From Labilithrix sp. (GTDB lineage Bacteria; Myxococcota_A; Polyangia; Polyangiales; Polyangiaceae): 64,000 nt of DNA. The translations under genes and the position numbers were made by a program. A model generated the notes under the pieces. That model did no database searches. It was not told the origin of the DNA and saw only the letters and a list, made by a program, of their open reading frames with translations. The stretch spans positions 62,001 through 126,000 of the forward strand of contig JAHBWC010000004.1 of the NCBI GenBank assembly GCA_019637225.1, written 5' to 3'. Numbering within the stretch: the first letter of the stretch is position 1; each line of letters opens with the position of its first letter. Below are positions 19,439 through 26,966 of the stretch, piece after piece.

Positions 19439-20770
19439 ATGACGAGGGACGCGGCGCGCTACGGCGTCGCCTCGCTGGGCGAGTGCACGATCGCCTCGCC
19501 GCTCGGCCTCTCCAGCGCGAGCGGCGAGGCGCGCTCGAGGTACGTCACGGAGGGCACGCGCGTCCTCGATCAGGTCGAGCTCGCGCCCGGCGCCTCGGTC
19601 GACGTGGCCTGCGCGCTCGAGAAGGCGGGGCCGCGCGAGCAAATCTACTTCGATCCGAAGCGCGTGCGCGCCGGCATCGTGACCTCGGGCGGTCTCTGTC
19701 CGGGGATCAACAACGTCATCCGGTCGATCGTCTTCGCGCTCGTGCACACGTACGGGATCGCGTCGGTGATCGGCTTCCGCTTCGGCTTCGCCGGCCTCGA
19801 CCCGGGCTCCGGCGTTCCCGCGCCGATCGCGCTCGGGACGAACGAGGTCCGCGACGTGCATCGGCTCGGCGGGACGATCCTCGGCACCTCGCGCGGCGCG
19901 CACGCGCCGGAGGTGATGGTCGACACGCTCGTCGCGCACGGCATCGACCTGCTCTTCGCGATCGGCGGCGACGGCACGATGAGCGGCGCCCACGCGATCG
20001 CCCGGGAGATCGCGCGACGGGGCGCGCGCATCGGCGTCATCGGGGTCCCGAAGACGATCGACAACGACATCGCGTTCGTCGACAAGACGTTCGGCTTCGA
20101 GACGGCCGTCGCGATGGCGCGCGTCGCCGTCGACGCCGCGCACACCGAGGCGCTCTCCGTCGAGCGCGGCGTCGGGCTGGTGAAGCTCATGGGGCGCGAG
20201 GCGGGGTTCCTCGCCGCGCACGCCACGATGGCGAGCCACGACGTCAACGTGTGCCTCGTCCCCGAGGTCCCGTTCCGGCTCGACGGCCCGGCCGGGCTCT
20301 TTCATCACCTCGAGTGGCGCCTGCGCGAGCGGCGCCACGCCGTCGTCGTCGTCGCCGAGGGGTGCGCGGTCGAGCTCCTCCGTGAGCGGGGGGCCGACGT
20401 CCCGCGCGACCCCTCCGGGAACCTCTGCTTCCAGACCGCCGAGCTCGACGTCGGGACGTACTTGAAGCGCGCGATCGCGCGCCACTTCGACGAGCGACGG
20501 CTTCCGGCCACGATCAAGTACATCGACCCGAGCTACATGCTCCGCGGCGTCCCCGCCGGCGCGATCGACGCCGAGTTCTGCGCCGATCTCGCGCGCTACG
20601 CGGTCCACGCCGCGATGGCCGGGAAGAGCGACATGATGATCGGCCGGCTCCACCGCGCCTTCACGCACGTGCCGCTGCCGCTCGTCCTCTCGGAGACCAA
20701 GCGCATCGATCCGGACGGCGCGCTGTGGCTCGCCGTCACCGAGTCCACGGGACAGCCGCGCTTCGTCTGA
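19439..20770 (+). CDS. pfkA: ATP-dependent 6-phosphofructokinase, G104/K124 type
   Basis: This 443-residue kinase phosphorylates fructose 6-phosphate in glycolysis. It belongs to the longer PFK group shared with plants, spirochaetes and trypanosomes rather than the 320-residue E. coli form. The nucleotide site reads GGDGT, where Gly instead of Asp at the E. coli position 104 points to ATP instead of pyrophosphate. The catalytic PKTIDNDI carries Lys at position 124. MGREAGF and the PEVPF segment are also present. ATG 19439 is preceded by a GAGAGAGG ribosome site. The CBS protein gene follows after 32 bases. Confidence 0.9.
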   Translation: MTRDAARYGVASLGECTIASPLGLSSASGEARSRYVTEGTRVLDQVELAPGASVDVACALEKAGPREQIYFDPKRVRAGIVTSGGLCPGINNVIRSIVFALVHTYGIASVIGFRFGFAGLDPGSGVPAPIALGTNEVRDVHRLGGTILGTSRGAHAPEVMVDTLVAHGIDLLFAIGGDGTMSGAHAIAREIARRGARIGVIGVPKTIDNDIAFVDKTFGFETAVAMARVAVDAAHTEALSVERGVGLVKLMGREAGFLAAHATMASHDVNVCLVPEVPFRLDGPAGLFHHLEWRLRERRHAVVVVAEGCAVELLRERGADVPRDPSGNLCFQTAELDVGTYLKRAIARHFDERRLPATIKYIDPSYMLRGVPAGAIDAEFCADLARYAVHAAMAGKSDMMIGRLHRAFTHVPLPLVLSETKRIDPDGALWLAVTESTGQPRFV

Positions 20771-20802
20771 GCCGCCACCCGCAAAGCCCGCGCGAGGAAG
20801 TC

Positions 20803-21192
20803 ATGCCGAAGACCGTCGCCGACATCATGAACCCGAAGCTGCTCTACATCCGCGACGGCGACCGTGTGTCGCTCGCGCGCCGGCACATCATCGAGTTCGG
20901 GATCACCGCCGTGCCGGTGCTCGACGAGACGCACCGCCCGGTCGGCGTCGTCTCGCTCCGCGACCTCGCCGGCGACGACCGCGCGCACTTCCAGCCCTCG
21001 GGCACGGTCGAGACCGTGAAGGCGAGCGCGACCGTCGAGGAGGGCGCCAGGCTGCTCGCCGAGAGCGAGTACCACCACCTCGTGGTCGTCGACGAGCTGG
21101 GCGTGGCGGTCGGCATGGTGAGCTCGCTCGACTTCGTCCGCGCGTTCATCGGGCTGCCGCCCCGTCACCCCGAGCGGTTCCAGCGCTTCTGA
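20803..21192 (+). CDS. Two-CBS-domain protein
   Basis: This 129-residue protein is almost entirely one pair of CBS motifs: VADIMNPKLLYIRDGD..GITAVPVLDE..PVGVVSLRDL in the first half, and VKASATVEEGARLLAES..HHLVVVDELGVAVGMVSSLDFVRAF in the second. CBS pairs bind adenine nucleotides and regulate a partner. No enzyme domain is attached. Being 32 bases downstream of phosphofructokinase, it may sense energy charge for that enzyme or for another target; this is inference. ATG 20803 has a GAGGAAG site before it. Confidence 0.88.
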   Translation: MPKTVADIMNPKLLYIRDGDRVSLARRHIIEFGITAVPVLDETHRPVGVVSLRDLAGDDRAHFQPSGTVETVKASATVEEGARLLAESEYHHLVVVDELGVAVGMVSSLDFVRAFIGLPPRHPERFQRF

Positions 21193-21246
21193 CCTGCCGA
21201 ACTGATCGAGGTCTGCCGGCGGCCGTGGTAAGTCCTCGGCCCGCAC

Positions 21247-22980
21247 ATGCTCTACACACGCGCTCTCATCCCCACGGTCAAGGAGGCTCCCGCGGACGCC
21301 GCGAACGCGAGCCACAAGCTGCTCGTCCGCGCCGGCTACATCCGCAAGGTCGGCGCCGGCATGTACGACTACCTGCCGCTCGGCCTCCGGGTCCTCAAGA
21401 ACATCGAGGCCGTCGTCCGCGAGGAGATGAACCGCTCCGGCGCGCAGGAGATCCTGATGCCAGCCCTGTTGCCGGCGGAGTACTTCAAGGAGACCGGCCG
21501 CTGGGACCTCTACGGCGCCACGCTCTTCCGCCTCGAGGACAGGAAGGGCGGCGAGTTCCACCTCGGCCCGACCCACGAGGAGATCGTCACCGACATCGCG
21601 CGTCGCGAGATCAAGAGCTTCCGCGATATGCCGACGAACCTCTACCAGATCCAGTCGAAGTACCGCGACGAGCCGCGCCCGCGCGGCGGCCTCCTCCGCT
21701 GCCGCGAGTTCTTGATGAAGGACGCGTACTCCTTCGACGTGAGCGAGGACGCCGCGAAGGCGAGCTACGAGACGATGCGCCAGACGTACTGCCGCATCTT
21801 CGATCGCCTGGGGCTCACCTACCGGCTCGTCGCCGCGGATCCCGGCGCGATCGGCGGCTCGACGAGCGCCGAGTTCCAGGTGCTCGCCGACTCGGGCGAG
21901 GACGCGATCGTCGCGTGCGACACGTGCGACTACGCCGCGAACGTCGAGATCGCGACCGTGAAGGCGCCGCCCGCGACCGACGAGGCCGAGGCCGCCGAGG
22001 ACAAGGCGAAGGTCCACACGCCGAAGGTGGGCAGCATCGAGGACGTCTCGCGCTTCCTGAAGAAGCCGAAGGAGAAGTTCCTCAAGTCGCTCGTCTACCT
22101 CGCCGGCAAGGAGCTCGTGCTCGCGATCGTCCGCGGCGATCACGACGTCAACGAGATCCGCCTCGCGCGCGCGCTCGGCGTGGACGAGGTGTTCATGGCC
22201 GCCGACGCCGACGTCCAGAAGGCCACCGGCGCCGCCGTCGGCTTCGCCGGCCCGGTCGGCTTCAAGGGCAAGGTCGTCGTCGACCGCGCCGCCGCCGCGG
22301 TGAAGAACGCCGTCACCGGCGCGAACGAGACCGACCACCACTTCACGGGCGTCAGCCGTGGGCGCGACTGGGACGGCGACGTCGCCGACATCCGGCTCGC
22401 CACCGACGGCGACGGGTGCGCGGTGTGCGGCGAAGCCGGCCGCGAGGGCAAGCTGAAGACGTACCGCGGCATCGAGGGCGGCCACATCTTCATCCTCGGC
22501 ACCAAGTACTCCGAGGCGATGGGCGCGACTTACAGCGATGACAAGATGGAGAAGCAGCCGATCGTCATGGGCTGCTACGGCATCGGCGTCTCGCGCCTCG
22601 TCGCGACGACGATCGAGCAGCACCACGACGCCGACGGCATTCGCTGGCCGATGAGCATCGCGCCGTACAAGGTGCACCTCGTCAGCATCGGCAAGGACGA
22701 GCCCGTCCTCGCCGCGGCCCGGAAGCTCTACGACGAGCTCGTCGCGGCCGGCGTCGACGTCCTCTGGGACGATCGGGACGAGCGTCCCGGCGTGAAGTTC
22801 AAGGACGCCGACCTCCTCGGCATGCCGCTCCGGGTGACGATCGGCGCCAAGGCGCTCGCGAACGGCAACGTCGAGCTGAAGCCGCGCACCGAGTCGGACC
22901 CGAAGAAGGCGGAGCTCGTCCCCGTCGCCGACGTCGCGCGGGTGCTCGTCGAGCGCGTGCGCGCTGCGAAGACCGCGTGA
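21247..22980 (+). CDS. proS: Prolyl-tRNA synthetase (bacterial type with editing domain)
   Basis: This 577-residue class II synthetase charges tRNA-Pro. Motif 1 (AGMYDYLPLG), motif 2 (KYRDEPRPRGGLLRCREF) and motif 3 (GCYGIGVSRLVA) are intact. Between motifs 2 and 3 lies the insertion/editing domain (about residues 220-395) that hydrolyses Ala-tRNA-Pro, then the anticodon-binding domain (VHLVSIGKDEP onward). The length is that of the full bacterial form. It ends at a strong hairpin terminator shared with the convergent lipoprotein gene. Confidence 0.96.
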   Translation: MLYTRALIPTVKEAPADAANASHKLLVRAGYIRKVGAGMYDYLPLGLRVLKNIEAVVREEMNRSGAQEILMPALLPAEYFKETGRWDLYGATLFRLEDRKGGEFHLGPTHEEIVTDIARREIKSFRDMPTNLYQIQSKYRDEPRPRGGLLRCREFLMKDAYSFDVSEDAAKASYETMRQTYCRIFDRLGLTYRLVAADPGAIGGSTSAEFQVLADSGEDAIVACDTCDYAANVEIATVKAPPATDEAEAAEDKAKVHTPKVGSIEDVSRFLKKPKEKFLKSLVYLAGKELVLAIVRGDHDVNEIRLARALGVDEVFMAADADVQKATGAAVGFAGPVGFKGKVVVDRAAAAVKNAVTGANETDHHFTGVSRGRDWDGDVADIRLATDGDGCAVCGEAGREGKLKTYRGIEGGHIFILGTKYSEAMGATYSDDKMEKQPIVMGCYGIGVSRLVATTIEQHHDADGIRWPMSIAPYKVHLVSIGKDEPVLAAARKLYDELVAAGVDVLWDDRDERPGVKFKDADLLGMPLRVTIGAKALANGNVELKPRTESDPKKAELVPVADVARVLVERVRAAKTA

Positions 22981-23021
22981 CTCGGCGCCGGCGCCTCGGG
23001 CGCTCGGCGTCGAGGCCGCAT

Positions 23022-23058
23022 CGGCGCGAGCGCCGCGAGCGCTCGCGCCGTCCTTCTT
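23022..23058. terminator. Hairpin terminator between convergent proS and lipoprotein genes
   Basis: A perfect 11-base stem (CGGCGCGAGCG / CGCTCGCGCCG, 23022-23032 and 23040-23050) with a 7-base loop is followed by TCCTTCTT. This is the best intrinsic terminator in the window, and it overlaps the stop of the opposing gene. Confidence 0.75.
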
Positions 23059-24307
23059 ACTTCGCCACGCGAAGGACGGCGCCGTTGTTGGCCGAGGCGC
23101 CGGCGTTCACCCAGTAGACGAACTTGTCGTCGAGCGTGATCGAGACGGGTTTGTCCTGCGCGACGGCGAGCGCCTTCGGCCCGCCGGCGCAGGCGGGGAG
23201 CGTGCAGCGCATGACGCGTCCGACCTGTCCGATGGTCTCGACCCAGTAGACGCCCGAGGCGTCTGCGGCGATGTCGGCGATCTTTCCCGTTCCGGTCGTC
23301 GCGCCGTTGGCGCCGAACTTGGTGCCGACGCCGCCGCAGCCGGCGAACGGGCACACGTAGATGGCGTCATGGGTGGCGTCGTCCGGGCGCGAGGCGAAGA
23401 CGCTTCCGTTCGCGATCGCGACCAGGCGTCCGATGTTCATGATCTTCGTCGGGACCGCGTTCGTGAAATCGCCGATCCAGACGCCGGCGTTGCCGCCCGT
23501 CGAGCCGTCGGTGTTGCTGAAGGCCATCTTCCCGGAGGCGAGCGCGAAGCGGAACGACGACGGACGGTACGGGGTGGTGAGGTACTCCTTCGCCTTGCTG
23601 CCGTCGACGTAGATCTTGGAGAGGGAACCGGTTTCGTCGTAGCGGAGAACCGCGTTGCCCTCGCCGCGCATCTCCGCTCCAATCTGCGCGTCGTCGATCG
23701 ACGTCGGCGCGAGCCCGCATCCCGCGATCGCACACTTCCGAAGCGCGTATTCGAAGCCGGCGGCGGCTTGCTTTCCGAGCCAGTATGCGTTCACCGCGTC
23801 GACGTAGATCGTGTGCGGCGCGGAGGGGACGTACTCGCCGCTGACGAGGCTCGTCGGGCTCGATGCGCCGCAGCCGTCCTTCGGACACACCCCAGGGCCG
23901 CCCTCCTTCAAGACGACGAGCGCGCTCGCGTTCACCGCGACCGAGACCGCGCCGGTCAGGCTCTTGGCGAGCGTCACGGGCTGACACTCGCTGGCGGTGC
24001 AGGTCCCGCCGGCGCCGCAGTCGTGGTCGCAGGCCCCGCAGTTCTCCGGATCGCTCACGAGCGAGGTCTCGCATACGCCGTCGCCGTTGCAGTCGGCGAG
24101 GGGAGCGGTGCACGAAGCGCCGCCTTCCGGCGTCGACCCACCGGCGTCGTCGGTGGGCGTGCCGCCGTCAGGCTCGGAGCTCGACGGCCCGCCGTCGCGC
24201 TCGTCCTGGGGTCCTCCGACGACGGCGGGATCGTCCCCGACACACGCGCCGACGGACGCGATCGCGACGAGGACGAAGGGCACAACGGTCCTGAGCGATA
24301 CGCGCAT
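23057..24307 (-). CDS. Lipoprotein with Cys-rich neck and propeller-like domain
   Basis: This 416-residue protein has a signal peptide ending SVGAC. An Asp/Gly/Ser/Pro-rich linker follows to about residue 65. A Cys-rich knot of about 45 residues (CNGDGVCET, NCGACDHDCG, CTASECQ) comes next. The C-terminal 300 residues contain repeated strands with aromatic ends (IYVDAVNAYWL, SGVYWVET, DKFVYWVN) typical of a beta-propeller. Such architectures are common and numerous in Polyangia, and their role is unknown. Its ATG lies 8 bases from a TATGCT hexamer, so the mRNA is probably leaderless. It is convergent with proS. Confidence 0.82.
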   Translation of the reverse strand: MRVSLRTVVPFVLVAIASVGACVGDDPAVVGGPQDERDGGPSSSEPDGGTPTDDAGGSTPEGGASCTAPLADCNGDGVCETSLVSDPENCGACDHDCGAGGTCTASECQPVTLAKSLTGAVSVAVNASALVVLKEGGPGVCPKDGCGASSPTSLVSGEYVPSAPHTIYVDAVNAYWLGKQAAAGFEYALRKCAIAGCGLAPTSIDDAQIGAEMRGEGNAVLRYDETGSLSKIYVDGSKAKEYLTTPYRPSSFRFALASGKMAFSNTDGSTGGNAGVWIGDFTNAVPTKIMNIGRLVAIANGSVFASRPDDATHDAIYVCPFAGCGGVGTKFGANGATTGTGKIADIAADASGVYWVETIGQVGRVMRCTLPACAGGPKALAVAQDKPVSITLDDKFVYWVNAGASANNGAVLRVAK

Positions 24308-24315
24308 GGTAGTTC

Positions 24316-24321
24316 AGCATA
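24316..24321 (-). promoter_or_regulatory. Putative -10 box for leaderless lipoprotein mRNA (minus strand)
   Basis: TATGCT on the minus strand, 8 bases before ATG 24307. It lies in a comparatively AT-richer 185-base gap between divergent genes. Confidence 0.45.
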
Positions 24322-24491
24322 CGCCGGATCGAGGCGAGCCCAAACAACCTATCGGTAGGCGAAGTGCCATTCTCGTATCCTTGGGATTGGCACAATTCTC
24401 CTTAGGAATGGAACCATCGGACCGGCGTCGGAGGAGGGCGTCCGATCGCGCGCGACTGTCTCGACGACGTCAAGCCAGGCCTCGCAGCGCG

Positions 24492-24497
24492 TATGAT
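24492..24497 (+). promoter_or_regulatory. Putative -10 box for leaderless RCC1-like gene
   Basis: TATGAT (five of six positions of TATAAT) ends 7 bases before GTG 24505. The ATG inside this hexamer is in frame, but it would be part of the promoter. Confidence 0.45.
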
Positions 24498-24504
24498 CCG
24501 GGCC

Positions 24505-25671
24505 GTGCTCGTCCGGCTCGTCACCACGATCGCGATCGTCATCCCGATCCTGGGTGCGCGAATCGTCCGTGGCGAGGGGATGCCGTGGATCGTCGTCTTG
24601 ATCGTCGCGTTCCTCGGCTTCGGCACCGGGCGGATCGTCGAGCGCTTCGTCGTCCACGGGCAGACGCGGCAGAGGCGCCGCGCGGGCTGGGCGCTGATGC
24701 TCGGATCGAGCGCGCTCGCCTGCCTCTACGCGGTCTCGGGGAGCGTCGCCGATCTGAGCGCGAAGATCGCCGAGTGGACCGCGCGCGACGCCGGCCCGCC
24801 GCCACCGGCGCCGGAGTGGGAGCACCACGAGGGCAAGTGGCTACGCGTCTCGGTGAGCGCGAGCGGCGCCTGCGCGCTCCGCGCGGAGGACTCCGTCGTC
24901 GTCTGCTGGGGGGATCCCGAGCGCGGCTGGCCGGAGAAGGAGACCGTCGCGAGCGGGCTCGGCGCGTCGATCGACGAGATCGCCGTGACCGATCGCGCCG
25001 TCTGCGCGCGATCGGCGAACGATCGGATGGTGCGCTGCGGCCCGCCCGCCGGCGAAAAGCGCGAGTCCGCGCGCTCCACGAAGCCGAGCGGCAGCCTGGC
25101 CGCGGGCGCGACGCACGCGTGCGCGATCGGCGCGGACGGGGGCGTCACGTGCTGGCGCGACGCCGAGCCCGACACGGCGAAGCGCGTCGAGGGGATCGGC
25201 GGCGCGGCGGTCCAGCTCGCCGCGTCGGGGACGCAGGCGTGCGCGCGGACCGCGACGGAGGTGGTGTGCTGGACCTTCGAGCGCGAAGCGCACGCGGTCG
25301 ACGGCCTCCCTTCGGTCACGGCGATCGGCGTCGGCCCGGTCAAGGTCTGCGGCGTCGTCGGCGCATCGCGGCTCGTCTGCGTTCGGCCCGGACCGGCGGA
25401 GGAGGTGCAGGGGTTCTCGGACGTGCGCTCGTTCGCCGTCGGCGAGGATCACCTCTGCGCGGTGCAGGGCAGGCGCGTCCGCTGCCGCGGCAAGAACGAC
25501 CACGGCCAGCTCGCGCGCCACGACCTCGCCGACGTCGGCTTCCACCAGGTCTCCGGCACCGAGCTCCACGACGTCGGCCCGATCGCGACCGGCCCTTACG
25601 CGACGTGCGCGATCGACTTCGACGGCGACGGCGAGCTCGTCTGCTGGGGCATGCGCGTGAAGCGCCGGTAA
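24505..25671 (+). CDS. Membrane protein with seven RCC1-like, cysteine-paired repeats
   Basis: This 388-residue protein begins with two or three membrane helices (IAIVIPILGA, WIVVLIVAFLGF, and WALMLGSSALACLYAV). After an Asp/Pro-rich hinge come about seven repeats, each with two cysteines about 8-13 residues apart: ACALRAEDSVVVCW, VCARSANDRMVRC, ACAIGADGGVTCW, ACARTATEVVCW, VCGVVGASRLVC, LCAVQGRRVRC, TCAIDFDGDGELVCW. This is the RCC1/propeller rhythm. The paired cysteines suggest one disulfide per blade in an oxidising compartment. GTG 24505 is preferred over ATG 24493, which lies within the -10 hexamer. Function unknown. Confidence 0.78.
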   Translation: MLVRLVTTIAIVIPILGARIVRGEGMPWIVVLIVAFLGFGTGRIVERFVVHGQTRQRRRAGWALMLGSSALACLYAVSGSVADLSAKIAEWTARDAGPPPPAPEWEHHEGKWLRVSVSASGACALRAEDSVVVCWGDPERGWPEKETVASGLGASIDEIAVTDRAVCARSANDRMVRCGPPAGEKRESARSTKPSGSLAAGATHACAIGADGGVTCWRDAEPDTAKRVEGIGGAAVQLAASGTQACARTATEVVCWTFEREAHAVDGLPSVTAIGVGPVKVCGVVGASRLVCVRPGPAEEVQGFSDVRSFAVGEDHLCAVQGRRVRCRGKNDHGQLARHDLADVGFHQVSGTELHDVGPIATGPYATCAIDFDGDGELVCWGMRVKRR

Positions 25672-25773
25672 GCGATCGCGCAAGACGGACTTCAGCTTGC
25701 ACGACGCTTCGAGGGCATGCGCGCTCGCGTCCGCTTGGCCGATCGCGCGCGGGCGTGCCCTCGAGGAGCCTGC

Positions 25774-25779
25774 TAGCAT
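25774..25779 (+). promoter_or_regulatory. Putative -10 box for leaderless lipoprotein mRNA
   Basis: TAGCAT ends 6 bases before GTG 25786. Confidence 0.4.
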
Positions 25780-25785
25780 CGGCGG

Positions 25786-26361
25786 GTGCGACCCGGTCGG
25801 CCCTTCATCTTCCTCGCGGCCTCCTTCGGCGCGATCGGCGTGGGAGCGTGCTCGAGCCCCGCGACCAAGGGTGATCCCATCGCCTTCCGGGAGATGGCGG
25901 TCGGGCGCGCGGGCCTCATGAGCTCCGAGCCCGAGGTGTGCAGCCGCAAGGCGGCGGGCACGGTCTTCCAGGTGGAGGGCTTCGCGCACTGGCGGCAGGA
26001 AGGTGAGCTCTGCTCCGGAGACGTCTGCACCGTCGAGCTCTTCCAGGTGAACAAGCCGGACGGGAGCCCGCTGCGGCGGCCCGACCTCCCGCTCGAGCAG
26101 CAGGCCGGCTACGAGGGGTACGTCCGCGTGCTCGTCAACATGAAGGGCATCGTCGGCGGGTTCATCGAGAAGCCGAGGCTCGAGAACCCGCGTTGGGCGG
26201 GGAAGAACCTCACGGTCGGAGAGGTCGCCAAGGACAGCCTCGCGCTCCATCTCTCGGACCGGTCGCTCGTGAACAACCGCACGCGGATCCGGGCCTTCAT
26301 CAAGGTCTCCGACGTGAACGGCGCCTGCGACGTTCGCTACGTCGGCGGCGAGCGCATCTGA
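25786..26361 (+). CDS. Lipoprotein of unknown function
   Basis: This 191-residue protein has a signal peptide ending GVGAC followed by SSPATKGD. The mature part contains paired cysteines (ELCSGDVC; earlier EVCSRK; later GACDVR) and mixed strands, and I recognise no family. The start is GTG 25786 with a TAGCAT hexamer 6 bases upstream. It is convergent with the small lipoprotein gene at 26435-26854; the 73 bases between them carry a duplicated CGACGATCGCTTC and repeat copy 2. Confidence 0.75.
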   Translation: MRPGRPFIFLAASFGAIGVGACSSPATKGDPIAFREMAVGRAGLMSSEPEVCSRKAAGTVFQVEGFAHWRQEGELCSGDVCTVELFQVNKPDGSPLRRPDLPLEQQAGYEGYVRVLVNMKGIVGGFIEKPRLENPRWAGKNLTVGEVAKDSLALHLSDRSLVNNRTRIRAFIKVSDVNGACDVRYVGGERI

Positions 26362-26406
26362 CACGACGATCGCTTCCGCGACGATCGCTTCGTCCCCCTC
26401 GAGCTC

Positions 26407-26439
26407 CCGAATCGTCCAATGCTTGGACGGCTCTTCAGT
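26407..26439 (-). repeat. Dispersed 33-base hairpin repeat, copy 2 (contains stop codon of lipoprotein gene)
   Basis: Read on the minus strand it begins ACTGAAGAGCCGTCC and ends TGGACGATTCGG, as copy 1 does. Its inner arms are longer here: CGTCCAA-GCA-TTGGACG, a perfect 7-base stem. The TGA (26435-26437) is the in-frame stop of the 26435-26854 gene, as in copy 1. It again lies between convergent genes. Confidence 0.75.
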
Positions 26440-26854
26440 ACGCGATGTGCGGCGGAGCGTTCTCGTACCCGCACAGACCGCCGACGCACTCCAGCGGAGG
26501 CGCTGCGCAGACGCTCCCTCCGCGCACATGCTCGTAGAGCTGACACGGGTCGAGCGCCTCGAGGCGCGCGCGGACGCGCGGCTCTCCGGCGTGTGAGGTG
26601 ACGGCGGAGACGGAGCCTCCGTAGTACCCGAAGCTGCAGTGCACGTCCGGGAACTTCACGACCGTGACGATGCAGTCGGCCGTCGTCGTGCACCGGCGAT
26701 CGTCCGGCGGAGACCAGCTCGCGCAGTACGACTCCGGCGTGCACGACACGCAAGGATTCATCGCTCGGGGACCAGGCTTCGTCGGCGCGCTCGCGCACGC
26801 CACGAGCAGGGACACCGCGAGGGTGGACGTCGCAAGGACACGAGAGAAGAGCAC
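26435..26854 (-). CDS. Small Cys-rich lipoprotein
   Basis: This 139-residue protein has a signal peptide ending LLVAC (Cys 20), then a mature part with about nine cysteines: NPCVSCTPESYC, RRCTTTADCIV, VHCSFGYYGG, DPCQLY, VCAAPPLECVGGLC. The pattern implies several disulfides and an exported, compact domain. CTTTADCIV resembles the short Cys motif seen in other secreted myxobacterial proteins. No function can be assigned. The start is GTG 26854. Its stop codon lies in repeat copy 2. Confidence 0.75.
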   Translation of the reverse strand: MLFSRVLATSTLAVSLLVACASAPTKPGPRAMNPCVSCTPESYCASWSPPDDRRCTTTADCIVTVVKFPDVHCSFGYYGGSVSAVTSHAGEPRVRARLEALDPCQLYEHVRGGSVCAAPPLECVGGLCGYENAPPHIAY

Positions 26855-26966
26855 GCCCGTTCGTATCAGCGGACCCTTCGAGTGTCACCCGGAGCGCACG
26901 ACGCCATCGAAGGGTCGCGCGCCGCGCGCGACGAGCCACCCCTCATGCGGGTCGGCGTCTCCTTCG

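Noticed and set aside
24388..24403. TGGCAC-N5-TCCTT resembling a sigma-54 promoter
   Set aside because: The -12 part lacks TTGC and the site is over 90 bases from the start; a TATGAT at the start gives a better explanation.
26364..26393. Direct repeat CGACGATCGCTTC x2 as a possible operator
   Set aside because: It lies between two convergent gene ends where no promoter is expected; probably a small duplication.
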